Part shown: positions 52,522 through 61,639 of the stretch, in pieces
Numbering within the stretch: position 1 is the stretch's first letter
How the letters are laid out: every line of letters begins with the position of its first letter
DNA from: Treponema vincentii F0403
GTDB lineage: Bacteria; Spirochaetota; Spirochaetia; Treponematales; Treponemataceae
Length of the DNA: 64,000 nt
NCBI RefSeq assembly: GCF_000412995.1
Contig: NZ_KE332512.1
Span: forward strand, 1,123,847 to 1,187,846
Direction of reading: 5' to 3'
The notes under the pieces: model-generated
Databases searched by the model: none
What the model saw: only the letters and a program-made list of their open reading frames with translations
Told to the model about the DNA's origin: nothing
Position numbers and translations under genes: made by a program

Positions 52522-53370
52522 TTAGCCCTTGCGGGATTCGTACACCACCGACCCTCCAATAAAGTATTTGGAAAGTCCGAAGAAGATCAGCATCATCGGG
52601 ATACTGGCAATAACGGCGGCGGCCATCATCGCCCCTTCATCGGTACTCCGTTCGGCTGTGAACGAGGTGATGTACTGCGGAATGGTTTTCATGGTATCGG
52701 ACTGAGAGACCAGCAGCGGCCACAAGAGGTTATCCCACTGTGTTCTAAACGAAAGGATGGCAAGCGTTGCGATAACGGGTTTACAGTTCGGCAGCACGAT
52801 ATGTGAATAAATGGAAAACTCGTGCATACCGTCCACACGCGCCGCATCCAAAAACTCATTCGGAAAGGTGATAAGATATTGGCGCATCATAAAAATACCG
52901 AAGGCGCTCACCATAAAAGGCAGAATCAGGCCTGTGTACGTATTTTGAATATGCAGCTTAGTCGCAATCATGTACAACGGTATCATAATAGCTTCAAACG
53001 GAATCATCATCGTCGCCATAATCAGCATAAAGATGAGGTTCCGTCCGCGGAATCTGAATTTTGCCAGTCCGTAACCGGTAATAGACGCCAGCAAAACCGT
53101 AGTAAACGATACGCTAACCGCGACGATAAACGAGTTGATAATATTCCGGACGTAAATGTAATTACCGTCGTTTCCTTTAATCGCCGTTATAAAATTGACA
53201 TAATGCCAGCTGTCGGGTATCCACTTATACGGCATCTGCATAATCTCTTTTCCCGACATCAACGATGCGGTCAGCATAAAAATCAGCGGCATAACGGTAA
53301 ATGCAGCCAGCGCCAGCAATAGTATAACTTTAATAACCGAAAGCGCTCCTACCGTCATAGATTGTTTCAT
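52522..53370 (-). CDS. Sugar ABC transporter permease (MalG/UgpE type)
   Basis: This 282-residue membrane protein has six helices and the binding-protein-dependent permease loop EFLDAARVDGMHEFSIYSHIVLP (here EFLDAARVDGMHEF) that contacts the ATPase. It pairs with the permease encoded upstream. The operon is binding protein, permease, permease; the ATPase gene is missing and is probably shared from another locus. The hairpin array begins just after its stop. Confidence 0.92.
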   Translation of the reverse strand: MKQSMTVGALSVIKVILLLALAAFTVMPLIFMLTASLMSGKEIMQMPYKWIPDSWHYVNFITAIKGNDGNYIYVRNIINSFIVAVSVSFTTVLLASITGYGLAKFRFRGRNLIFMLIMATMMIPFEAIMIPLYMIATKLHIQNTYTGLILPFMVSAFGIFMMRQYLITFPNEFLDAARVDGMHEFSIYSHIVLPNCKPVIATLAILSFRTQWDNLLWPLLVSQSDTMKTIPQYITSFTAERSTDEGAMMAAAVIASIPMMLIFFGLSKYFIGGSVVYESRKG

Positions 53371-53400
53371 ATTTTCTCCTATGCGTCTTACGGCGCGCTC

Positions 53401-54336
53401 TTAATAATCCGTCTCGTCGGGTTTTGACGAACGGAACTGCAGCCATGTCAAAAAGAGCATTATCAAAAATAAGACAACACTCATCGCGCTTGCCCGCCCG
53501 ATCCGCTGCAGCTTAATACCGGTTTGATAGATATTCAGCGTGATAACATTGATCGGCCCGAGCGAAGCGCCGTTCTGTGTAAATAAATATTGAGTGCTGA
53601 ACGTCTTTAAACACTGCAGCATTGCCATAATCGAAACGAGTACAACCGTCGGTTTGAGGAGCGGAAGCGTTATAGACCAAAAGACTTGAAATTTATTGGC
53701 GCCGTCGATTAAAGCCGCCTCGTACACCACAGGCGGAATAGTCGAAAGGCCGGTAATAAACAGAATAACAAAGTATCCGATATATTTCCAAAAGTATACA
53801 ATCATCGTCGAAAGCTGAAGCATCGTGCTGTTCAACAGCCATTGATGATCGATACCGGGAGTGGACAGGAGTTTGTTAATCCAATAATTTCCCAATCCGC
53901 GGGGATCAAAAATAAGCAGCCAAATAGCGGCGGCAACAACCGATGATAAAATAGCAGGCGTATAGTATGCTATCTGAAAGATTTTTTTAAAACTATCCCG
54001 CTTCAATGAACTGATAAGCACTGCAAACAAGAGGCTTAATATAACAAGCGGTATAAATGTCCCCAGCGTAAACACAACCGTTGCACGCAGCGAATTTAAA
54101 AACGACATCGGATTATCATAGCGGGAAGCATCAAAAATATAGAAATAATTTTGCAGCCCGACAAATTTCGGGGGAACATTGCTCAATACGCGCTTATCAA
54201 AAAAACTTTCGACAAACGCATTTATGATGGGATAAAAACTGAATACGGCAAAAAACAGCACCGCGGGAATAACAAAGATGACGCCCCACCGCGCGATCTT
54301 TTTTTCGATACCGCCGCTTTTTTTAGAGATAGACAT
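53401..54336 (-). CDS. Sugar ABC transporter permease (MalF/UgpA type)
   Basis: This 311-residue protein matches the MalF/UgpA permease family: N-terminal helix with FVIPAVLFFAVFSFYPI, and the loop YEAALIDGANKFQVFWSITLPLL (here EAALIDGANKFQVFW). The ATG at 54336 is chosen (AAGGA 9 nt upstream) over a GTG nine codons earlier. It follows the binding protein after a hairpin-containing gap. Confidence 0.92.
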   Translation of the reverse strand: MSISKKSGGIEKKIARWGVIFVIPAVLFFAVFSFYPIINAFVESFFDKRVLSNVPPKFVGLQNYFYIFDASRYDNPMSFLNSLRATVVFTLGTFIPLVILSLLFAVLISSLKRDSFKKIFQIAYYTPAILSSVVAAAIWLLIFDPRGLGNYWINKLLSTPGIDHQWLLNSTMLQLSTMIVYFWKYIGYFVILFITGLSTIPPVVYEAALIDGANKFQVFWSITLPLLKPTVVLVSIMAMLQCLKTFSTQYLFTQNGASLGPINVITLNIYQTGIKLQRIGRASAMSVVLFLIMLFLTWLQFRSSKPDETDY

Positions 54337-54452
54337 AACCGCTTTTCCTTTACCGGCAGCCACGGGATAATCCGCTGCTGCCGAAACGTTGCAAGGCGAA
54401 CACGAAATACTCCGCGCCGCCCTGCATCTTGTTTGATTTTTATGTAATATTC

Positions 54453-54491
54453 AGACACCCCTAACAAGTCGGCTGGCTTTTAGGGGTGTCT
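54453..54491 (-). terminator. Hairpin between binding-protein and permease genes
   Basis: AGACACCCCTAA pairs with TTAGGGGTGTCT (12 bp), with inner AAGTC/GGCTT pairing. Such intercistronic hairpins can raise binding-protein levels over permease levels by partial termination or by protecting the upstream mRNA. Confidence 0.65.
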
Positions 54492-54508
54492 CATCATTTG
54501 CTATTTAC

Positions 54509-55813
54509 TTATTTGTTTTCTTCGTCAAGAATTTCTTGAGCCGTTGCCCGCAAAGATACCAATGCTTTTTCGGGGCTTACGCCTGCAAGCATCACCGATT
54601 CAACTGCGGAACGGATTGCCGTTTGCAGCTCTGCGCTGTTTGCTCCGTAGTAAACGATATGAGCTTTGTTCATATCGTTGATAAACACTTCGGAATACGG
54701 CATGTCTTTAAGCGTCTGCGATTCGAGCAGTGCTTTGGTCGGCTGGATAATATTGCCGCCTTCCCGCAGGTAATCTTCACCGTGTTGCAGTAAAAAGCCG
54801 ATAAGCTTCCATGCAGCCTGCTGTCTTGCTTTGGGAATATCGTTGTTGACCATCAAGAAATGCCCGTAATAGCAAGCGGGGACTTCTTTAACCGCATCTT
54901 TAAATTGAGGGAACGGTACAACCATCCATTCGCCGCTGTTATAGAAATCGGGGTTATCCTTGCGGATACGTCCCTGCTGATACAAACCGGTGTTGGCCAT
55001 CGCAATATCGTTGTTATCTTTATTAAAGAGGTTGCGGGCACTCTTGTAAGTGGGAGAACCGAGGTTCTTTCCCGATGGTCCCCAATCGCGCATAAAGGTA
55101 AGGAACTTTATCCATGCCTCATCGCCGACAATCGCAGTCTTGCCGTCATCGCTGATCAGTTTTCCGCCCAGCTGTTCTACCATCGGAACAAATGCAACAA
55201 GATAATACGGATAGCGGAAATCGAAACCTCTGCGTACGAGGATATCGCCGTCGCGGATAACCAATTTTTCGGAAACGGCAACCATATCCTCCCATGTCTT
55301 GGGATAATCTTTTTCGGGATCCAGACCGGCATCACGGAAAATCTTCTTATTAATATAGATACACCAGTTGGTAATTTCCAACGGAAGACCGTACACCTGT
55401 CCGTCCTTTGTTACGGCGTTGAGGATTTCCGGTAAATAGCTATTGTAGATAGCTGCCTGATCCGCATAACCGGCAGCTTTCGCATCGACAGGAGCAACTC
55501 TGCCGTTCGCAACATAAGAATATTCGTCTTCGATAGACAAATTGAAAATATCAGGCCCTTGATTAGCCGCAAACGCGGTTTGAACCAGCTCGATCAGCTT
55601 TGCAGCACCCTGTGTCGTCCGCTCTACCTTGATATTCGGATTAGCTTTTTCAAACTCGGCAATAAGCTTTGTTTCAAGCTCGGTACGGGCGGGGTCTTCA
55701 TGCGTCCAATAGATGAGCGTAATCGGCCCCTCTTCCTTCTTTTCCTGCGCACATGACATAACAGCCGCAAGCATCAGCGCTGCAGCAGTAACACCAATTA
55801 ATTTTTTTAACAT
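54509..55813 (-). CDS. Sugar-binding lipoprotein of ABC transporter
   Basis: This 434-residue protein has a lipoprotein signal with lipobox AAVMSC (Cys about 21) and the family 1 solute-binding fold typical of oligosaccharide and glycerol-phosphate importers: IYWTHEDPARTELE, LIAEFEKANPNIKVE and FAANQGPDIFNLSIEDE. It would capture sugar in the periplasm and hand it to the two permeases. The sugar is unknown. GGGAG lies about 6 nt before the ATG. Confidence 0.93.
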   Translation of the reverse strand: MLKKLIGVTAAALMLAAVMSCAQEKKEEGPITLIYWTHEDPARTELETKLIAEFEKANPNIKVERTTQGAAKLIELVQTAFAANQGPDIFNLSIEDEYSYVANGRVAPVDAKAAGYADQAAIYNSYLPEILNAVTKDGQVYGLPLEITNWCIYINKKIFRDAGLDPEKDYPKTWEDMVAVSEKLVIRDGDILVRRGFDFRYPYYLVAFVPMVEQLGGKLISDDGKTAIVGDEAWIKFLTFMRDWGPSGKNLGSPTYKSARNLFNKDNNDIAMANTGLYQQGRIRKDNPDFYNSGEWMVVPFPQFKDAVKEVPACYYGHFLMVNNDIPKARQQAAWKLIGFLLQHGEDYLREGGNIIQPTKALLESQTLKDMPYSEVFINDMNKAHIVYYGANSAELQTAIRSAVESVMLAGVSPEKALVSLRATAQEILDEENK

Positions 55814-55965
55814 AATATCTCCCTTGCTGCCCGCATCTTAGGATGTGATTAGTACGATGCGAACATCTTTTCTATTGTCTCACACTATTCCCGAAACGTC
55901 AATCAAAAAAATAACACCGGAAGACAGCCGGCAGACAGTTCAATATTTTCCTGTCAATATTTTCC

Positions 55966-55994
55966 TTGACGTAACGAGCTTTTTTCCGTATACT
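55966..55994 (+). promoter_or_regulatory. Promoter of tRNA-Thr
   Basis: TTGACG (55966-55971), a 17-nt spacer and TATACT (55989-55994); the 5' leader before the tRNA is about 52 nt. Confidence 0.65.
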
Positions 55995-56052
55995 ATCGGA
56001 ACCTTGTTTAAAAGAACTCTATGCGGTAAATCCGTGCCAGGTTCTTTTAATT

Positions 56053-56125
56053 GCCAACTTAGCTCACCCGGCAGAGCAGCACCCTCGTAACGTGCAGGTA
56101 CTCGGTTCAAGTCCGAGAGTTGGCT
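56053..56125 (+). tRNA. tRNA-Thr (CGT)
   Basis: Acceptor GCCAACT/AGTTGGC, D arm GCTC/GAGC, anticodon arm GCACC/CGTGC (inner C-C mismatch) around loop CTCGTAA (anticodon CGT), T arm CTCGG-TTCAAGT-CCGAG, discriminator T. A T-run directly follows and may terminate transcription. Confidence 0.9.
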
Positions 56126-56213
56126 TTTTTATCTTTTTCCTTTTAATTTCTTCACTAATCCTTATATATTGTGAGACATCCTAAAAAAAAATTAGTTTTT
56201 TGCGTTTTTTTGC

Positions 56214-56241
56214 TTGTTTTTGCGGTGAACCGTGCTATACT
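56214..56241 (+). promoter_or_regulatory. Promoter of the purine-catabolic operon
   Basis: TTGTTT (56214-56219), a 16-nt spacer and TATACT (56236-56241). The start site would be near 56248, 13 nt before the guaD ATG. Confidence 0.5.
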
Positions 56242-56260
56242 GGTACAAGGGTATTGCAGT

Positions 56261-57538
56261 ATGAGTCAGACACAGTTTGTCGTTAAGGGTGATTTTATAT
56301 CAGCCGTAACTAAAGACCTTCTTGTAACGCATCCGAATATGTATGCGCTGTGCAAAAGCGGAAGAATAATTGATTTTGTCAGTACATTACCGGAAGGCGA
56401 ATGGGAGCATACTCCCTGCTTCGATTTTTCCGGTATGCTTATCGTGCCTGCGTGCGTGGATTTACACGTTCATGCGCCGCAGTATGCGTTCCGCGGAATG
56501 GGGATGGAGCTTGAACTCATCGATTGGCTGAATACCTATACCTTTCCCGAAGAAGCGAAATATGCCGATGCGGATTACGCTTTGCAGAGCTATCGGCTTT
56601 TTACCGATGACCTTGAAGCGAGTCCGTCCTGCCGCGCGGTAATCTTCGGTACCATTCATAACAGCGGCAATCGTGTGCTGGCGGATTTACTGAAAGCTAA
56701 AAAGATGCCGTGCCTCGTCGGCAAGGTGAATATGGATCGGAATGCGCCCGACTACTTATGCGAAACGGCGGAATCTTCTTTTGCGGCGACCCAAGCCTTT
56801 GTTGATTCATTAAAAAATGATGATACCGTTGCTCCTATTATAACGCCCCGCTTTGTACCTTCGTGTACGCCCGCTTTAATGGATAATCTCGGCAAACTGG
56901 CAGCAGCCCGGCACTTGCCTATACAGAGCCATCTTTCGGAAAACAAAAAAGAAATCGCGTGGGTGAAGGAACTTCATCCCGAATGCAAAAACTATGCCGA
57001 AGTGTACGACCGCTACGGTCTTTTAACCGATAAAACCATCCTCGCTCATTGTGTGCACCCTACCGACGAAGAAATAGAATTGCTGATTCGGCGCGGCACG
57101 TATATTGCGCATTGTCCCGAATCGAATATCAATTTAACCAGTGGCATTGCCCCGGTCGCGCGGCTTTTGGATGCGGGCGTTCATATTGGGCTCGGCTCCG
57201 ATATTGCGGCAGGCTCCCAGCTTTCCCTGTTTAAAGCGATGATGTCGGCGCTTCAAGTTTCAAAAATGCGGCGGTATTTTTATGAAGGAGAGCGTGCGCT
57301 TTCCGTATCGGAGGCCTTATACCTTGGAACGAAAGGCGGCGGCTCCTTCTTCGGCGATACCGGCAGCTTTGAAAAAAACTTCTGGTTTGACGCAGTGGTG
57401 ATTGACGACTCCCGTTTTAGCGCACGTACCGACTTTTCTATCGAACAGCGGCTTGAGCGTGCGCTCTATTTGACCGAGCGGGATAATATGGTCGCAAAAT
57501 TTGTGCAAGGCCGCTGCGTATGGAATAAACGTGCGTAG
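56261..57538 (+). CDS. guaD: Guanine deaminase
   Basis: This 425-residue amidohydrolase matches guanine deaminase: DLHVHAPQYAFRGMGMELELIDW (here DLHVHAPQ, the HxH metal motif and Gln), LSENKKEIAWV with an upstream SHLSE, HCVHPTDEE and GLGSDIAAG (zinc/catalytic His and Asp). It converts guanine to xanthine, the substrate for the hydroxylase encoded downstream. A frame open to 56171 would run through the promoter; the ATG at 56261 has AAGGG upstream and gives the family length. The SsnA family is a weaker alternative. Confidence 0.9.
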   Translation: MSQTQFVVKGDFISAVTKDLLVTHPNMYALCKSGRIIDFVSTLPEGEWEHTPCFDFSGMLIVPACVDLHVHAPQYAFRGMGMELELIDWLNTYTFPEEAKYADADYALQSYRLFTDDLEASPSCRAVIFGTIHNSGNRVLADLLKAKKMPCLVGKVNMDRNAPDYLCETAESSFAATQAFVDSLKNDDTVAPIITPRFVPSCTPALMDNLGKLAAARHLPIQSHLSENKKEIAWVKELHPECKNYAEVYDRYGLLTDKTILAHCVHPTDEEIELLIRRGTYIAHCPESNINLTSGIAPVARLLDAGVHIGLGSDIAAGSQLSLFKAMMSALQVSKMRRYFYEGERALSVSEALYLGTKGGGSFFGDTGSFEKNFWFDAVVIDDSRFSARTDFSIEQRLERALYLTERDNMVAKFVQGRCVWNKRA

Positions 57539-57578
57539 GCGTCTATAAAAAATTAAATACATAATTGGGAGGTGTCGT

Positions 57579-59330
57579 ATGGACGAAAAACGAATTATCG
57601 ATATTGCAGCAGGACGGATAAAAGCCGATTTGGTGTTGAAAAATGCTTTTGTGCTTAATGTGTTTACCAAAGAATTTATTAAGCAGGATGTCGCGATTGC
57701 CGACGGTTATATCGCCGGTGTCGGGCAATATGACGGCGTGGAAGAAAAAGATCTAACCGGCAAGTATGTTTGCCCGGGGCTTATCGATGCACACATGCAC
57801 ATCGAATCGACGATGGCGCCTCCGCATAATTTTGCACAGCAGGCACTGAGGTGCGGTACAACCGCCGTTATTGCCGACCCGCACGAAATTGCGAATGTCG
57901 CCGGTGTTGACGGTATTCTGTACATGTTGGAAGATGCGCGGAAGGCGGTGTTTGCAGGTACCAATCAGCCGCTTGTTTCCATCTATTTTATGATACCGTC
58001 CTGCGTGCCGGCTACCGATTTTGAACATACCGGCGGCGCTATCACTGCCTACGATATAGAAAAATTATTGGAAGAGCCGAATGTACTCGGACTCGGCGAG
58101 ATGATGAACTATCCTGCGGTCATCCGCGGGGAGGAAGCCGTATTGAAAAAGATTGCAGCCGCCCGAAAAAAGATATGTGACGGTCATGCGCCTTTTGTCC
58201 GCGGTAAAGAGTTGCAGGCATATTGTGCCGCCGGCATCCGTACCGATCACGAATCTTCATCCTATGAAGAAGCCTACGAAAAACTTCAGCAGGGTATGTA
58301 CATACTGATTCGCGAAGGTTCTTCCGCACAGGATTTGGAACCCATCGTAACCGGAATGTTGGAGCATAAAACGGATACGGGACGCTTTGCATTCTGCACC
58401 GATGATAAAAAAATGAGCGATATATTGGCGAATGGACATATCGACAATAACGTACGCAAGGCAGTCTCGCTTGGATTGCCGGCAGAAGATGCGCTGTGTA
58501 TGGCGAGCTTCCATGCGGCGCAGTGTTACGGCTTGACCGGCAGAGGCGCTATTGCTCCGCGGTATTATGCGGATATCGTCGTGTTTGATAATATCACTGA
58601 TTTTCCGATTAACACGGTGTATAAGGCCGGTATCGAAGTAGACAGTATTCCCGTTGCACCTGAGTCAAAGGAAGCGGAACCGCAGAAGAACCGTTCGTTC
58701 TCCATTCAAAGAATTACTGACAGCGTGCACGTGGTTCCCGTGCCGCGGAGTGCTTTTAATGCCGATCATTTTATGCCGTCCGGTTCGGATAATTTCCATG
58801 TTATCGGTATGCAGCCGGGAAAATTGGTTACACAGCATTTAGTATTCCCGCGGCAGGAATGTACCGAATTGCTTAAAGAGGGCAAGCTCTGCTATCTGGC
58901 GGTTCTGGAGCGGCACAAGAACACCGGCAATATCGGCCGAGCTTTACTGTACGGTTACGGCGTATCGAAAGGGGCTGTCGCATCGAGTGTCGGCCATGAT
59001 TCGCATAACATCATCGTAGCCGGTTCCAATGCTGCTGACATGCACCGCGCCGTAGAGGAAATAATCGACATGAAAGGCGGTGTAGCCGTTGTACAAAACG
59101 GTGTAGTGCTTAGCAAATTTGCGCTGCCGATTGGCGGTTTGATGAGCCCGATGGAACCGGGGCAGCTTGCCGATGCTATTCACCATGCGGCCGAGAAAGC
59201 GCATACTATCGGCGTATACCCCGAAGTTGAACCGCTGATCGGGTTGTCGTTCCTTGCGCTGCCGGTTATCCCCGAATTGAAGCTGACGGATACCGGTTTG
59301 TTCGATGTAGTAAAATTTCAGTTTATATAG
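57579..59330 (+). CDS. ade: Adenine deaminase
   Basis: This 583-residue amidohydrolase matches the Ade/AdeC family: PGLIDAHMHIESTM (HxH), ADPHEIANVAG, and FCTDDKKMSDIL near residue 270. It converts adenine to hypoxanthine. The C-terminal domain contains VSKGAVASSVGHDSHNI and GGLMSPMEP, usual for the family. GGGAGG lies about 8 nt before the ATG. It sits between guaD and the xanthine hydroxylase genes, so both purine bases feed the same oxidation. Confidence 0.95.
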   Translation: MDEKRIIDIAAGRIKADLVLKNAFVLNVFTKEFIKQDVAIADGYIAGVGQYDGVEEKDLTGKYVCPGLIDAHMHIESTMAPPHNFAQQALRCGTTAVIADPHEIANVAGVDGILYMLEDARKAVFAGTNQPLVSIYFMIPSCVPATDFEHTGGAITAYDIEKLLEEPNVLGLGEMMNYPAVIRGEEAVLKKIAAARKKICDGHAPFVRGKELQAYCAAGIRTDHESSSYEEAYEKLQQGMYILIREGSSAQDLEPIVTGMLEHKTDTGRFAFCTDDKKMSDILANGHIDNNVRKAVSLGLPAEDALCMASFHAAQCYGLTGRGAIAPRYYADIVVFDNITDFPINTVYKAGIEVDSIPVAPESKEAEPQKNRSFSIQRITDSVHVVPVPRSAFNADHFMPSGSDNFHVIGMQPGKLVTQHLVFPRQECTELLKEGKLCYLAVLERHKNTGNIGRALLYGYGVSKGAVASSVGHDSHNIIVAGSNAADMHRAVEEIIDMKGGVAVVQNGVVLSKFALPIGGLMSPMEPGQLADAIHHAAEKAHTIGVYPEVEPLIGLSFLALPVIPELKLTDTGLFDVVKFQFI

Positions 59331-59340
59331 GGAGGTAAAA

Positions 59341-61638
59341 ATGATAGTTGGAAAAGCGGTGCCCCGTGTCGATGCTTACGATAAAGTAACCGGCAGGGCA
59401 AAGTATGCTGATGATTATTTTCACAGTGATTTTTTAGTTGCAAAGGTATTGCACAGTACCATCGCGAACGGACTGGTAAAAAAGATCGATACGAGCGCTG
59501 CGGAGAAAATTCCCGGCGTGGTTAAGATTGTTACCTGTTTTGATGTACCGGACATTTGTTTTCCGACTGCGGGACACCCGTGGTCTACCGAGGAGGCGCA
59601 TCAGGATATTGCCGACCGAAAGCTGCTCAACAGAAGGGTACGGTATTACGGCGATGATGTTGCAGCTGTTATTGCGGAAGATAATGTGACCGCCGAACGC
59701 GCGTTAAAGGCCATCACCGTCGAGTATGAAGAATATCCGCCTATTCTGGATGTGCATCAAGCGATGTCCCCTGAAGCAACCGTTTTACACGAAGCGTTCC
59801 CGGGCAATGTGCTGAAGCATACGGTGTTTAGCGTAGGCCAGTATGAAGAAACGCCGGATGATCCCGATACGGTTATGTTTGAAGGCGATTATGCCGTATC
59901 TCCTATTTCTCACTGTCATATCGAAAATCCCGGCTCGTATGCCTATATGAAGGGCGGAAAGATTATCGTGGTGTCTTCCACGCAGCTGCCTCACATTTGC
60001 CGCCGCGTGTGCGGACAGGCGCTTGGTATCGACTGGGGAAAGATACGGGTTATAAAGCCGTATATCGGCGGAGGCTTCGGCAACAAGCAGGATATCCTGT
60101 ATGAGCCGCTGAATGCCTATCTTTGTACGCTGGTCGGCGGACGGTGCGTACAGCTGTCCGTTTCGCGGGAAGAAACCTTTATGTGTACCCGCACGCGCCA
60201 TGCGATGGAATTCCACATGAAGACAACAGTGCGGAAGTCGGACGGCAGGTTCATTTCGCGTAAAATGCTCTGCTATTCTACAAAGGGCGGTTACGCTTCA
60301 CACGGACACGCCATTACCGCGAATGCCTCCAACGAGTTTAAGCAGCTCTATTCGGCTGAAAAGGGAATCATTTCCGAAGCGTATTCCGTGTTTACCAATC
60401 ATATTACCGCAGGGGCTATGCGCGCGTATGGGATTCCGCAAGCGGATTTTGCCCTTGAATCTTTTATGGATGATATGGCGCTCAAACTGAATATGGATCC
60501 TATCGATTTGCGGCTCAAGAACTGTATGCGGGAAGGGTACGAAGACCCTGTTACAAAGATTAGAGCAAACTCGGACGGGCTGTATCAGTGCTTGCAGAAA
60601 GGCCGCGAGGTGTTCCACTGGGATGAGCTGCGGAAAAAGTATGCGAATCAAACAGGGCCGGTGCGCCGCGGTGTCGGAGTTGCCTGCTTTAACTACAAAA
60701 CCGGCGTTTACCCGATCTCGCTCGAAACCGCCTCCGCCCGTATTGTGCTCAATCAGGACGGCAGTATTCAAATTCAGATGGGCGCAACGGAAATAGGGCA
60801 AGGTGCAGATACGGTGTTCAGCCAGATGGCTGCCGAAGTGCTCTCGCTGCCGATGGATAAGGTCTACATTTTTTCCGAGCAGGATACCGATGTCAGCCCG
60901 TACGACAGCGCGGCTTATGCATCGCGGCAAACATACGTGAGCGGCAAGGCGATTAAAAAGACAGCCGAATCGCTTAAACGGAAGATATTGGATTATGCGG
61001 CGTGGATGCTCGATATGAAGGCCGATGAACTTGATCTGCAGCATGAAAAAATTATTGTCCGTAGTACCGGCGAAGAGCGGCTTACCTTGGAAGAGGTCGC
61101 AATGGAAAGCTGCTATAGTATGAAAGAATCCAATCACCTCAGCGCGGAAGAAACATCGCATTGTACCGATAACTGCTTCTCGTTCGGTGCAACCTTTGTT
61201 GAGATTGAGGTTGATATTCCGGTCGGCAAAATCAAGGTATTGAATATTCTGAACCTGCACGACAGCGGTACGCTTATCAATCCGCAGCTGGCAGCAGCTC
61301 AGGTACACGGCGGCATGGGAATGGGAATCGGCGCTGCGACTGCCGAACAGATGCTCTACGATAAGAAAGGCAAGCTGCTGAATGGGAACCTTTTGGACTA
61401 TAAGCTGCCGACGGCGATGGATCTTCCTGATTTACACGAGCTGTTTATCGAAAATGCCGACCCCACCGGCCCCTTCGGGAATAAATCACTGGGCGAGCCG
61501 CCGATTATTTCGCAGCCGCCGGCAATCCGCAATGCGCTGCTTCATGCCACCGGCGTTGCCATTAACAAGCTGCCGCTTAATCCTCAGCGGCTTTTTGAAG
61601 CGTTCAGCGAGAGCGGGCTGCTGAAGGAGGTAATCTAA
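59341..61638 (+). CDS. xdhA: Xanthine dehydrogenase-like molybdopterin subunit
   Basis: This 765-residue large subunit of the molybdenum hydroxylase family has GRAKYADDY at the N-terminus, a cofactor-binding GGGFGNKQ (about 241-248), AYGIPQADFALE and the catalytic-Glu region KSLGEPPIISQPP (about 715-727). It would hydroxylate purines, for example hypoxanthine or xanthine. GGGAGG precedes the ATG. Homologues in gene sets with YgeY/YgeW are selenium-dependent; no selenium residue can be read from DNA because the selenium there is a labile cofactor. Order Mo-FAD-FeS matches E. coli xdhABC. Confidence 0.92.
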   Translation: MIVGKAVPRVDAYDKVTGRAKYADDYFHSDFLVAKVLHSTIANGLVKKIDTSAAEKIPGVVKIVTCFDVPDICFPTAGHPWSTEEAHQDIADRKLLNRRVRYYGDDVAAVIAEDNVTAERALKAITVEYEEYPPILDVHQAMSPEATVLHEAFPGNVLKHTVFSVGQYEETPDDPDTVMFEGDYAVSPISHCHIENPGSYAYMKGGKIIVVSSTQLPHICRRVCGQALGIDWGKIRVIKPYIGGGFGNKQDILYEPLNAYLCTLVGGRCVQLSVSREETFMCTRTRHAMEFHMKTTVRKSDGRFISRKMLCYSTKGGYASHGHAITANASNEFKQLYSAEKGIISEAYSVFTNHITAGAMRAYGIPQADFALESFMDDMALKLNMDPIDLRLKNCMREGYEDPVTKIRANSDGLYQCLQKGREVFHWDELRKKYANQTGPVRRGVGVACFNYKTGVYPISLETASARIVLNQDGSIQIQMGATEIGQGADTVFSQMAAEVLSLPMDKVYIFSEQDTDVSPYDSAAYASRQTYVSGKAIKKTAESLKRKILDYAAWMLDMKADELDLQHEKIIVRSTGEERLTLEEVAMESCYSMKESNHLSAEETSHCTDNCFSFGATFVEIEVDIPVGKIKVLNILNLHDSGTLINPQLAAAQVHGGMGMGIGAATAEQMLYDKKGKLLNGNLLDYKLPTAMDLPDLHELFIENADPTGPFGNKSLGEPPIISQPPAIRNALLHATGVAINKLPLNPQRLFEAFSESGLLKEVI

Positions 61639-61639
61639 T

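Noticed and set aside
52063-52559. Open frames on the minus strand within the hairpin region
   Set aside because: They run through perfect palindromes, have Cys/Arg-rich composition and lack ribosome sites; the structure explains the open frames better than coding.
56171-56260. Longer N-terminus for guanine deaminase that looks like a signal peptide
   Set aside because: This part contains the promoter (TATACT at 56236-56241) and falls outside the family alignment; the enzyme is cytoplasmic.
56261-57538. SsnA-type aminohydrolase
   Set aside because: The HVHAPQ and WLNTYTFPEEAK-type segments fit guanine deaminase better, and the operon context agrees.
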